In this document: one piece after another, positions 1 through 7,045 of the stretch | Layout: the number at the start of each line of letters is the position of its first letter | How positions within the stretch are numbered: position 1 is the stretch's first letter | Source of the DNA: an uncultured Acetatifactor sp. | Lineage (GTDB): Bacteria > Bacillota > Clostridia > Lachnospirales > Lachnospiraceae | Length of the DNA: 38,818 nucleotides | Direction: 5' to 3' | Assembly (NCBI GenBank): GCA_910585665.1 | Contig: CAJUFI010000040.1 | Location: forward strand, 1 to 38,818 | Made by a program: the position numbers and the translations under genes | The notes under the pieces: generated by a model | Told to the model about the DNA's origin: nothing | Databases searched by the model: none | Seen by the model: only the letters and a program-made list of their open reading frames with translations

Positions 1-91
1 ATAACTGATGCAACTTGTTTAGGAGAAAGCCCAGAAATACAACGAAAAAGGCTATAAACTCGCATCAGTTATTTGTAGACAATTCCTTAGG
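1..91. repeat. Palindromic repeat copy 1 (cut by window edge)
   Basis: Right-hand part of a roughly 107-110 bp imperfect palindrome. The inner arms ATAACTGATGC and GCATCAGTTAT are perfect complements, and the outer arm reads TTTGTAGACAATTCCTTAGG. Its matching left outer arm lies off the window. It shares the CCTTAGG at 85-91 with the next unit, so the units are fused head to tail. No coding potential is seen. The same element recurs at 159-268 and, in reverse orientation, at 4276-4382 and 36257-36363. Confidence 0.85.
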
Positions 92-165
92 AACTGTCGG
101 GAAATAACCGCCACAATAAAAATTGCTGCAAACTTGTAGCGGTTATTTGTAGAAAATTCCTTAGG
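85..165. repeat. Palindromic repeat copy 2, variant core
   Basis: An 81 bp unit with the same outer ends as its neighbours (CCTTAGGAAcTGTCGG on the left, TTTGTAGAAAATTCCTTAGG on the right). The inner stem is different: AATAACCGC pairs perfectly with GCGGTTATT, in place of AATAACTGATGC with GCATCAGTTATT. The loop is shorter and unrelated except for a shared AACTTGT. Both arms of the core changed together, so pairing is preserved. Confidence 0.8.
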
Positions 166-268
166 AATTGTCGGAAAATAACTGATGCAACTTGTTTAGA
201 AGAAAGCCCGGAAATACAAGGAAAACGGCTATCAACTCGCATCAGTTATTTGTAGAAAATTCCTTAGG
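159..268. repeat. Palindromic repeat copy 3 (complete unit)
   Basis: Complete 110 bp unit. The left arm runs CCTTAGGAATTGTCGGAAAA then TAACTGATGC. The right arm runs GCATCAGTTA then TTTGTAGAAAATTCCTTAGG. The arms are complementary over about 27 positions with a short mismatched patch (TCGG against GTAGA). The loop carries a small inner AGCC/GGCT stem. This is the same orientation as copy 1 and opposite to the copies at 4276 and 36257. It is probably a non-autonomous mobile palindrome of the REP/MITE kind. Confidence 0.85.
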
Positions 269-329
269 ATAATGCTGGAACAAAAAGCGCTGTGCCAACT
301 GCTGGTTCCATGTGAACTAAGGCACAGAA

Positions 330-372
330 CCGCGCCGTCATGGGGCAGAGATTCTGTCCTGTGGCGGCGCGG
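330..372. terminator. Hairpin between repeat cluster and cyclophilin gene
   Basis: Perfect 8 bp arms CCGCGCCG (330-337) and CGGCGCGG (365-372), with an inner imperfect stem GGGCAGA/TCTGTCC. A T-rich stretch follows on the plus strand (373-390), and A-rich sequence precedes the arm on the minus strand right after the stop of the cyclophilin gene. It probably ends transcription of that minus-strand gene and may act in both directions. The minus-strand T tract is weak. Confidence 0.5.
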
Positions 373-385
373 ATTTGATTTTATT

Positions 386-913
386 TTATTCTGAGAGTTT
401 TTCCGGTTCCGGATACTCCACTCCGAAGGTATCTACCGTGACGCTCTGCATCACCTGTTTTTCCAGGGGCCTGTCAGAGCGGTCGGTGGCGGTCTCAGCG
501 ATGCGGTTCACCACGTCCATCCCCTCGATCACTTTCCCGAACGCTGCGTAGCCGCCGTCCAGGTGGGGCGCGTTCTTGTGCATGATGAAGAACTGGCTCC
601 CGGCGGAGTCCGGATGCATGGACCTTGCCATGGACAGCACGCCCTCAGTGTGCTTCAAATCGTTTGTGACGCCGTTCTGGGCGAACTCCCCCTTGATGCT
701 GTAGCCGGGGCCGCCCATGCCGGTGCCGTCCGGGCAGCCGCCCTGGATCATGAAGCCCCTGATGACCCGGTGGAAAATCAGGCCGTCATAGAATTTCCTG
801 TTGACCAGGCTGATGAAATTGTTCACGGAGACCGGGGCGGTCTCGGGATACAGTTCCAGACGGATGACACCGCCGTCTTCCATGGTGATGGTTACAATGG
901 GATTTTTTGCCAT
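386..913 (-). CDS. Peptidyl-prolyl cis-trans isomerase, cyclophilin type
   Basis: Cytoplasmic cyclophilin of 175 residues. It should catalyse cis-trans isomerisation of Xaa-Pro bonds during protein folding. The protein has the cyclophilin core FHRVIRGFMIQGG with the catalytic Arg, then GTGMGGPGYSI, MARSMHPDSAGSQFFI and HLDGGYAAFGKVIEGMDVV. No signal peptide is present. The length is usual for small bacterial single-domain cyclophilins. The start is set by AGAAAGGA eight bases upstream of the ATG. The gene stands alone on the minus strand, with a large inverted repeat in its promoter region (945-974) and a hairpin just past its stop. The family call is firm; the client proteins are unknown. 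Confidence 0.95.
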   Translation of the reverse strand: MAKNPIVTITMEDGGVIRLELYPETAPVSVNNFISLVNRKFYDGLIFHRVIRGFMIQGGCPDGTGMGGPGYSIKGEFAQNGVTNDLKHTEGVLSMARSMHPDSAGSQFFIMHKNAPHLDGGYAAFGKVIEGMDVVNRIAETATDRSDRPLEKQVMQSVTVDTFGVEYPEPEKLSE

Positions 914-944
914 AATAAGATATCCTTTCTGATTGAAATAGTAT

Positions 945-974
945 ATAATAGAATCAAAGAGCTGATTCTATTAT
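945..974. promoter_or_regulatory. Perfect 12 bp inverted repeat upstream of cyclophilin gene
   Basis: ATAATAGAATCA (945-956) and TGATTCTATTAT (963-974) are exact reverse complements separated by six bases. The repeat lies about 32-61 bases upstream of the cyclophilin start, where a promoter would sit. The AT-rich arms carry no terminator-type T tract. It looks like an operator for a dimeric repressor. No well-spaced -35/-10 pair could be fixed around it. The rest of 914-1162 shows only a short GTGGCT/AGCCAC hairpin (1138-1160). Confidence 0.5.
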
Positions 975-1162
975 CAAAATTCTATAATAAGTAATTGTAA
1001 CCTAAAAATGCGCTGTCGTAAAGGACAAAGTGTGAGAAGTGCGGCGATTCATGAGTATTTATACTGCACGCTAATGAAATTTGCAGCAGCCTACAACAAA
1101 ACCACGATCGCTACAGCGGCAAGCTGCTACCATTACAGTGGCTTTAAGGCTGCCAGCCACAT

Positions 1163-2023
1163 ATGTTCACTCGGAACAGATTTGTAAATTCTGTCGGGCT
1201 TGAGCATATGCCGGTTGTGCCGGATATGAGATATGACGGGAAGTGTGAAGATTTGATTTACTATAGAGAGATAGAGGTAAGGACGGAAGAGACGCAGGGC
1301 ATCCTTCATCTGACAGATGACGAGCGGAAAGCCAGGGAACTGAAAGAGACGGGGGAAGCAGTGCTCGTCTGTCTGCACCCGGGAAACAGGGAACAGGATT
1401 TTTCGGGATTCCTGTTCGCGGTGGAGGATCCGGAGGAGCTGGAGCCGGAGTATATAGAGCGGGTCTACCGGCGGCTGAAAGGGCTGCCCTGGAACATTCT
1501 GTGGACGAAGCGGTGCCTGATACGGGAGACCGTGCCGGATGACGTGGATGCCTTCTACCAAATCTACAGCCATCCGTCCATCACGGAATACATGGAGGGC
1601 CTGTACCCGGACGTGGAAGAGGAGAAGCAGTACGTCAGGGAATACATGGAAAAAGTCTACACATTCTTTGGCTTCGGCGTCTGGACAGTGGTGGAACAGG
1701 CCACCGGCGCAGTCATCGGCAGAGCCGGGCTCTCCTACCGGGAGGGCTTCGAAGAGCCGGAGCTGGGCTTCATCATCGGCGTGCCCTGGCAGCGAAGGGG
1801 ATACGCGGAGGAAGTCTGCAGAGCCGTCCTCGCCTACGGCTGGAGCGCCCTGGAATTCCAGCGCATACAGGCGCTGGTGGAGGTAGAGAACACGCCCTCC
1901 CTGAGGCTCTGTGAAAAGCTGGGCTTCCGCCGGGACGCCCGCCTGACTCTGGGAGACAGAGAGTATTACCGTCTCCTCATTGAAAAAAGTCACGAAATCT
2001 ACAGCCCGCCCAGCGGAAAATAA
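1163..2023 (+). CDS. GNAT family N-acetyltransferase, 5' end uncertain
   Basis: An open frame of 286 residues. The C-terminal part (about residues 115-280) is a GNAT domain of the RimJ/RimL-like kind, with LIRETVPDDVDAFYQIYSH at its start, the acetyl-CoA loop VPWQRRGYAEE and NTPSLRLCEKLGF at its end. It should transfer an acetyl group from acetyl-CoA to an amine; the substrate is not predictable. Residues about 45-112 form a family-specific N-terminal segment. The first 40 residues look unlike the rest, no ribosome binding site precedes the ATG at 1163 or the in-frame ATGs just after it, and a stop lies in frame at 1145. The true start may be later and non-ATG, or the 5' end may be damaged. 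Confidence 0.8.
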   Translation: MFTRNRFVNSVGLEHMPVVPDMRYDGKCEDLIYYREIEVRTEETQGILHLTDDERKARELKETGEAVLVCLHPGNREQDFSGFLFAVEDPEELEPEYIERVYRRLKGLPWNILWTKRCLIRETVPDDVDAFYQIYSHPSITEYMEGLYPDVEEEKQYVREYMEKVYTFFGFGVWTVVEQATGAVIGRAGLSYREGFEEPELGFIIGVPWQRRGYAEEVCRAVLAYGWSALEFQRIQALVEVENTPSLRLCEKLGFRRDARLTLGDREYYRLLIEKSHEIYSPPSGK

Positions 2024-2173
2024 GCCCAAAAAGGAAGGGCGGCTCCCGACATCTGTCCCCACCCTTATGGATTTTGTATAAAACTGACAGAAATAAGGCC
2101 TTTTCAGAGGCCATTTGTACGATTTTTTGTGCATACTGTAGAAAGCCTCTGATTTGGCGGCTGGAAGAATCTG

Positions 2174-2202
2174 TTGACAGACAAAGGCCGGGATGCTATA
2201 CT
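2174..2202 (+). promoter_or_regulatory. Consensus promoter for the amt leader
   Basis: A -35 box TTGACA (2174-2179), a spacer of exactly 17 bases and a -10 box TATACT (2197-2202). Transcription should begin near 2209, leaving a leader of about 295 bases before the ammonium transporter start codon. Confidence 0.8.
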
Positions 2203-2216
2203 CACACTTGTAAAGC

Positions 2217-2248
2217 AAAGGCGCTATGGAGAAAACCGTAGCGCCTTT
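2217..2248 (+). promoter_or_regulatory. First leader hairpin of amt, with possible short ORF
   Basis: AAAGGCGCTA (2217-2226) pairs perfectly with TAGCGCCTTT (2239-2248) across a 12-base loop, followed by only four T. It would form within the first 40 bases of the leader RNA. An ATG at 2226 in the loop opens a 19-codon frame ending at 2285 and preceded by AAAGG. Whether this is translated cannot be judged. Confidence 0.5.
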
Positions 2249-2395
2249 TGTCATGGCAGTCCGGAACTGCACCTGCCGGATGTGATTGCCGGAAAGGCGG
2301 ATTGCCGCTTATAACAGGACGGAATATCGAAGGACGATTTTCCATTGTCTGGCACTAAGCGTGAAAAGGTTCAGGCAGATGGGTGCCATTCTATA

Positions 2396-2442
2396 CAGCG
2401 ATGCAAAGGGGCTTCGTGAGCCTGTTTTGCATCGCTGTTTTT
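2396..2442 (+). terminator. Strong intrinsic terminator in amt leader
   Basis: A 12 bp perfect stem CAGCGATGCAAA (2396-2407) / TTTGCATCGCTG (2426-2437) with an inner GGCT/AGCC stem, followed directly by TTTTT. It stands between the promoter at 2174 and the amt start at 2503. Upstream, TGGCAC and GTGCCA could form another hairpin at about 2350-2387. The arrangement fits transcription attenuation; the signal is not recognised. In the 2024-2502 gap nothing else stands out. Confidence 0.75.
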
Positions 2443-2502
2443 GATTATGGCAATGGAGAGGGAAATCTGCGGGATTCCGCCCCAAAGAGGAGGAGAGAGA
2501 TT

Positions 2503-4245
2503 ATGACAGAAGAGATTTTTGAATCCATGAACAGCCTGCTTTTCGGCGTCTGGTTCCTGATAGGGGCGGCGCTGGTGTTCTGGATGCAGGCGGGCTTCGC
2601 CATGGTGGAGACCGGCTTCACCAGGGCCAAGAACGCGGGCAACATCATCATGAAGAACCTGATGGACTTCTGCATCGGCACAGTGGTGTTCATCCTGATT
2701 GGTTTCAGCCTGCTGCTGGGGGAGGATGTGGCAGGGCTGATCGGAAAGCCGGGCTTCGACATCTTCACAGCCTACGAAAGCTTCGACTGGTCCAATTTCG
2801 TGTTCAACCTGGTGTTCTGCGCCACCACGGCCACCATCGTGTCTGGTGCCATGGCGGAGCGGACCAAGTTCCTTTCCTATTGCATCTATTCCGCAGTGAT
2901 CTCCGCCCTGATCTACCCCATAGAGGCCCACTGGATCTGGGGCGGCGGATGGCTTTCCCGGATAGGCTTCCATGACTTTGCCGGTTCCTGCGCCATACAT
3001 ATGGTAGGAGGTGTCTGTGCACTGATCGGCGCGAAGATTTTAGGACCCCGCATCGGCAAGTTCGTCACGGACAAGGACGGCAAGGTGACTAAAGTGAACG
3101 CTTTCCCCGGCCACAGCATCCCTCTGGGAGCCCTGGGCGTGTTCATCCTGTGGCTGGGCTGGTACGGCTTCAACGGCGCGGCGGCTACCAGCGTGGAGCA
3201 GCTGGGCTCCATCTTCCTGACCACCACAGTGGCGCCTGCAGTGGCCACCGTAGTGTGCATGATTTTTACCTGGCTGAAATACGGTAAACCGGATGTGTCC
3301 ATGTGTCTGAACGCTTCTCTGGCCGGGCTGGTGGCGATCACCGCGCCCTGTGACGTGACGGATGCCTTTGGGGCTGTCCTGATTGGCATCGTGTCCGGCT
3401 TCCTGGTGGTGTTCGGCGTCTGGCTCCTGGATTGCAAGCTGCACATAGATGATCCTGTGGGCGCGGTGGCGGTGCACTGCATGAACGGCATCTGGGGCAC
3501 CATCGCCACAGGCCTGTTCGCCACCACGAGCGCGCCGGGCAGTGAGCTGAACGGCCTGTTCTACGGCGGCGGATTCAAGCTGCTGGGCATCCAGCTGATC
3601 GGCGTGGCCAGCGTGGCGGCATGGGCCGCGGTGACGATTACCATCGCTTTCCTGATAATCAAGGCTACGGTGGGGCTGAGGGTCACGGAGGAAGAGGAAA
3701 TCGTAGGATTGGATGCCCAGGAGCACGGCCTTGCCTCCGCATATTCCGGCTTCTCCATCATGGACGTGGCAAATTATGGAATGGCCGTGAACGAGAATAC
3801 AGACCTTGGCGCAAGCGTGTACGAGGAGGCCTCGGAAGCCAAGCGTGCAGCCGCGGTGCAGGTGACAGCAGAGCCTTCTGTATCCGCCACGGGCATGTAT
3901 AAGGTGGCCATCATCGCCAAGCTGTCACGGTATGACAAACTGAAGAAGGCCATGAACGATCTAGGCGTCACCGGCATGACCGTGACCCAGGTCATGGGCT
4001 GCGGCATCCAGAAGGGCGCGGGCGAGAGGTACCGCGGCGTGGAGATGGACGCTACCCTCCTGCCCAAGGTAAAGGTGGAGGTCGTGGTCAGCAAGATTCC
4101 CGTGGAGACCGTGGTGGAGGCCGCGAAGAAGGCCCTCTACACCGGACATATCGGAGACGGCAAGATATTCGTCTACAACGTGGACCGGGTCATCAAGATC
4201 CGCACGGGCGAGGAGGACTTTGCCGCCCTGCAGGATGTGGAATGA
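2503..4245 (+). CDS. Ammonium transporter fused to PII signal domain
   Basis: A 580-residue Amt channel with a C-terminal GlnB/GlnK (PII) domain. The Amt part (about residues 1-410) has many membrane segments, the AxxxE region FAMVETGFTRAKN, and the twin pore histidines in SCAIHMVGG and VAVHCMNG. A linker leads to the PII domain from residue 465 (MYKVAIIAK), with a T-loop that keeps the modifiable tyrosine (ERYRGVEM, Tyr510) and the nucleotide-binding B-loop TGHIGDGKIFV. Separate PII proteins plug the channel when nitrogen is plentiful; here the plug is covalently attached, so the protein may act as both transporter and sensor. The start follows AGGAGGAGA; the frame is open further upstream but lacks a good start there. 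Its leader contains a terminator, which points to attenuation control. Confidence 0.95.
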   Translation: MTEEIFESMNSLLFGVWFLIGAALVFWMQAGFAMVETGFTRAKNAGNIIMKNLMDFCIGTVVFILIGFSLLLGEDVAGLIGKPGFDIFTAYESFDWSNFVFNLVFCATTATIVSGAMAERTKFLSYCIYSAVISALIYPIEAHWIWGGGWLSRIGFHDFAGSCAIHMVGGVCALIGAKILGPRIGKFVTDKDGKVTKVNAFPGHSIPLGALGVFILWLGWYGFNGAAATSVEQLGSIFLTTTVAPAVATVVCMIFTWLKYGKPDVSMCLNASLAGLVAITAPCDVTDAFGAVLIGIVSGFLVVFGVWLLDCKLHIDDPVGAVAVHCMNGIWGTIATGLFATTSAPGSELNGLFYGGGFKLLGIQLIGVASVAAWAAVTITIAFLIIKATVGLRVTEEEEIVGLDAQEHGLASAYSGFSIMDVANYGMAVNENTDLGASVYEEASEAKRAAAVQVTAEPSVSATGMYKVAIIAKLSRYDKLKKAMNDLGVTGMTVTQVMGCGIQKGAGERYRGVEMDATLLPKVKVEVVVSKIPVETVVEAAKKALYTGHIGDGKIFVYNVDRVIKIRTGEEDFAALQDVE

Positions 4246-4275
4246 CAGGACAAAATTTATCTCCGTATCCCGGAA

Positions 4276-4382
4276 TAAGGAATTGTCTACAAATAACTGA
4301 TGCGAGTTTATAGCCGTTTTCGTTGTATTTCTGGGCTTTCTCCTAAACAAGTTGCATCAGTTATTTTCCGACAATTCCTAAG
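4276..4382. repeat. Palindromic repeat copy 4
   Basis: A 107 bp copy of the element seen at 159-268, in the opposite orientation, starting TAAGGAATTGTCTACAAATA and ending TTTTCCGACAATTCCTAAG. The inner arms AACTGATGC/GCATCAGTT are intact, and so is the small inner AGCC/GGCT stem. It lies 30 bp past the amt stop, between two convergent genes, and could also work as a transcript end for amt. Confidence 0.85.
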
Positions 4383-4449
4383 TATTCTTGCCGAACCGGC
4401 AATGTTTTCGGCCGTGAGTATCAATTAGGGGATACAAGCACAAGACAAG

Positions 4450-4479
4450 GCGGGCCGCCCGGTAAATGGGGCGGCCCGC
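4450..4479 (-). terminator. GC-rich hairpin downstream of hflC
   Basis: GCGGGCCGCC (4450-4459) and GGCGGCCCGC (4470-4479) are perfect complements. The site lies about 125 bases past the hflC stop on the minus strand, followed there by a loosely T-rich stretch. It is the best candidate end of the hflK-hflC transcript. The remainder of 4246-4604 holds the palindromic repeat and nothing else recognisable. Confidence 0.5.
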
Positions 4480-4604
4480 AGGCTTGGAAAGATTGCTGCT
4501 CCTTGGTGCCTATATCCCGATAGGCTTCCTATGGCCGTTCTTCACGGCCTATTCACAGCCTATTTATGATGAAGCACAGCGCAATCAGGAAAATGATGGC
4601 CGGG

Positions 4605-5474
4605 TCATCTGGTATAGAATATCTGCGCAATGGGCGAGTCCGGGGAGAGGATGACGGTCTTGTTGTTGCCCTTCAGGGAGGCCTTCAGGGCGTCCAGGCT
4701 CCTGACGAAGGAGTAGAACTCCTGTTTGGACTCATCGTTGTAAGCCTCGGACAGTATCCTCATATATTCCGCCTCCCCCTCGGCAATCAGGATGGCGGCT
4801 TCCTTCTCCGCCTCCGACAGCAGCACCGTCACTTCCTTGTCCGTGGTGTTGCGGATGATCTGGGCCTCGGAGCTACCCTCCGCCGTGTAGGTGGCCGCGA
4901 TGTTGTCCCGCTCGGAAATCATCCGCTCATAGACCGCCGCCTTGTTGTCGCCGGGGAGATCCAGCTTCTTGGTCTCAAAAGACAGCAGCTGGATGCCGTA
5001 CTGATCCAGAGAGTTGCCGATGTTGGCCATGATGGCTTCCGACAGTTCGCCGTCCCGGCCGGAGATCACGTCATCCTGGGTGGTGCTGCTGATGACGTTC
5101 TTCGTAGAGTTGTACACGATGGCATCCAGCCGCCCTTCCGCGTTGGTGATAGAAGAGTTCAGGGTCTGGGCGAACTTCTGAGGGTCTGCGATGTACCACA
5201 GGATGTAGCTGTCGCAGATCATAGTCTTCTTGTCGCTGGTGATGACATCCGAAGAGGGCAGGTCGTAGAGCAGGATCTGTTTGGGCAGCGTATCCACGCT
5301 CTGGATGAAAGGAATCTTGAAGCTGACGCCCGCTTTCGACACCACATGGTCGATTTTGCCGAACTGGCGCACCAGGCTGTATTCATTTTCCCTTGTGATG
5401 ACGATGCTGGAGGCACCGGTGACCAAAAGGACGAGCAATACGATGACCAGAACGATTCTTTTTGCTATCTTCAT
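4605..5474 (-). CDS. hflC: Protease modulator HflC (SPFH/prohibitin family)
   Basis: A 289-residue membrane-anchored prohibitin-like protein. Residues about 6-26 form an N-terminal membrane anchor (IVLVIVLLVLLVTGASSIVI), followed by the SPFH domain (ENEYSLVRQFGKIDHVV, GVSFKIPFIQSVDTL) and a helical region with the conserved SEAQIIRNTTDKE. In well-studied bacteria HflC and HflK form a large complex around the FtsH protease and restrain it; the same role is inferred here. The start follows AAGGAGAA. It lies downstream of hflK on the same strand, separated by 224 bp with no convincing promoter, so co-transcription is likely. Confidence 0.92.
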   Translation of the reverse strand: MKIAKRIVLVIVLLVLLVTGASSIVITRENEYSLVRQFGKIDHVVSKAGVSFKIPFIQSVDTLPKQILLYDLPSSDVITSDKKTMICDSYILWYIADPQKFAQTLNSSITNAEGRLDAIVYNSTKNVISSTTQDDVISGRDGELSEAIMANIGNSLDQYGIQLLSFETKKLDLPGDNKAAVYERMISERDNIAATYTAEGSSEAQIIRNTTDKEVTVLLSEAEKEAAILIAEGEAEYMRILSEAYNDESKQEFYSFVRSLDALKASLKGNNKTVILSPDSPIAQIFYTR

Positions 5475-5698
5475 ATGGGATTCTCCTTATTAAGTTTGGC
5501 ATCTGCCCTGCTCATCATCCAGACATAGGCTGGTGACATGCGGAGCAGACGCTGTTTTAAATTAGCTGTTGACATTTCTTAGCGGACTATATTTACTGTC
5601 TGCCCCGGCGGTGCCGCAGTGCCCTTGAGAGGGAGCGATGGGGCATCCGCCCGCCCGGCAGCGGTGCAATTCACGGTATGGCCAATCAGGCATCCGAA

Positions 5699-6787
5699 TC
5701 AATACTCCTCAGATTCGTCCTGATGAGAATCCGTCTGGCTGGTTCCGGAGCTTCCTGACGGGTTCTGCCGGGAGTCTTCCTCCTGGCCATCGTCCTGGTT
5801 CCCGGTGAAGGATTCCAGCGGATAGATGGTCTGGGTATTCCCGTTCGGGCTTTCGATGATGACCTTCAGGCCCGGCAGCACATTCTCCATGGCTTCATAG
5901 AACATACGCTGTCTGGTGACGGCGGGGTTCTTGATGTACTCCTGGTACATGGAGTTGAACCGGGATACCTGTGCCGTGGCCTCGTTGATGCGCTCCGTCT
6001 TCTGGGCCTCCGCGTCCTTGATGATGCCGTCGGCCCTGGCCTGGGCGGAGGGGAGCTGCTCATTGCGGTATTTGTTGGCATTGTTCAGGGCCGTCTCCTT
6101 GCCCTGCTTGGCGGTCTCCACCGCCTTGAAGGCTTCCATGACCTCTGTGGTGGGCGGCTCGGAGTCCTGGATGGTGATGTTCACCAGCTGGATGCCGATG
6201 TCCTGATCCTCCAGCCGCTGCAGGATCATCTCCTTGATGGAGGCCTGTATCTCATTCTTCCCGGTGGTCAGCACATCGTCCACAGGGTAGCTGCCGATCA
6301 CGGTGCGGATGCAGCTCTGGCTGATGTTGCGCAGGATTTCCAGGGGAGCCTTGGAGGCGTACAGGGCCTTCACCGGGTCGCTGAAGCGGTACTCCACATA
6401 GAAGTCCACATCGATGAAATTGAAATCCGATGTGATCATCAGGGACTCGTCCTCGTCCACCTCATTGTTGTCCGTGCTATAGCCGATGGAGAAGCCCTGG
6501 ATGGTGGTGTTCACCTTTCTCACCTGCTGGATGAAAGGAATCTTGAAATGCAGTCCCGGATCGGCCACCGCCTGGGCCTGGCCTAAAGTGATCAGCACCG
6601 CCTGCTCCTGTTCCTTGATTTCGTAGGTGGAGTTCAGGATCAGAATGGCCAGCGCGATGACCGCGATTCCGATGCCCAGGATCTTGCCCGTTGGACTTTT
6701 GCTTTTGGGCGGCATGTCCTGACCGCCCTGGCCTCCGTCCATGGTCTGGAAGCCGTTCCGTCTGTTGCGAAAAGAATCACCGTTCAT
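5699..6787 (-). CDS. hflK: FtsH protease activity modulator HflK
   Basis: A 362-residue SPFH-family protein. A polar N-terminal segment (about 30 residues, Gly/Gln-rich, as usual in HflK) precedes one membrane segment (about 35-52, ILGIGIAVIALAILIL). The SPFH domain begins at EQEQAVLITLGQAQAV and includes GLHFKIPFIQQVRKVNT and SDPVKALYASKAPLEILRNI. The helical part holds the conserved RADGIIKDAEAQKTERINEA. The C-terminus is an acidic, Ser/Gln-rich tail of about 40 residues. It should partner HflC in the membrane and control FtsH. The start has a strong AGGAGG site six bases upstream. Confidence 0.93.
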   Translation of the reverse strand: MNGDSFRNRRNGFQTMDGGQGGQDMPPKSKSPTGKILGIGIAVIALAILILNSTYEIKEQEQAVLITLGQAQAVADPGLHFKIPFIQQVRKVNTTIQGFSIGYSTDNNEVDEDESLMITSDFNFIDVDFYVEYRFSDPVKALYASKAPLEILRNISQSCIRTVIGSYPVDDVLTTGKNEIQASIKEMILQRLEDQDIGIQLVNITIQDSEPPTTEVMEAFKAVETAKQGKETALNNANKYRNEQLPSAQARADGIIKDAEAQKTERINEATAQVSRFNSMYQEYIKNPAVTRQRMFYEAMENVLPGLKVIIESPNGNTQTIYPLESFTGNQDDGQEEDSRQNPSGSSGTSQTDSHQDESEEY

Positions 6788-6835
6788 ATATCTTCCTCCT
6801 GTCCTGTTGTGAATCTGGGTTTCGATGTTCTTTCC

Positions 6836-6864
6836 ATGATACTCGATATAGATGGAAAAAGCAA
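6836..6864 (-). promoter_or_regulatory. Candidate promoter for hflK-hflC
   Basis: Read on the minus strand: TTGCTT (6859-6864), a 17-base spacer and TATCAT (6836-6841). It lies about 50 bases upstream of the hflK start. The spacing is ideal; the -35 box is only moderately close to consensus. Confidence 0.5.
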
Positions 6865-6934
6865 CAGGAATCCCCGCACATTAGGGTCGGATATCGTGCG
6901 TTTTGCCGGATTTGCCGCCTTATCCAACTACGGC

Positions 6935-6963
6935 TTTTCATTTTTGGAAATTTATGCTACAAT
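6935..6963 (+). promoter_or_regulatory. Candidate promoter for lipoprotein/MBOAT/DHHW operon
   Basis: TTTTCA (6935-6940), a 17-base spacer and TACAAT (6958-6963), with transcription expected near 6970, about 75 bases before the lipoprotein start. The -10 box is good and the -35 weak. It diverges from the hflK promoter. Confidence 0.5.
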
Positions 6964-7045
6964 GCGTGTAAGAAAGCGAAAACGGGATAGACTCATGGCA
7001 GTACGTTTCCGTGCTTTTTTAAAAATGTATCAGGAGGACATGATT

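Noticed and set aside
1..268. CRISPR-like array from repeated units at the left edge
   Set aside because: Units are 80-110 bp palindromes fused through shared ends, without unique spacers of even length, and single copies occur elsewhere.
1133..2272. 379-codon open frame on the minus strand
   Set aside because: It lies opposite the GNAT gene and runs over the amt promoter; no protein motif is visible.
2209..2396. Glutamine riboswitch or ANTAR dual hairpin in the amt leader
   Set aside because: A GGACGGAA phrase and several hairpins are present, but the full consensus and the AxxGxx six-base loops could not be found.
5570..5600. Plus-strand TTGACA with TATATT between hflK and hflC
   Set aside because: Spacing is too short and it points against both genes with no plus-strand gene downstream.
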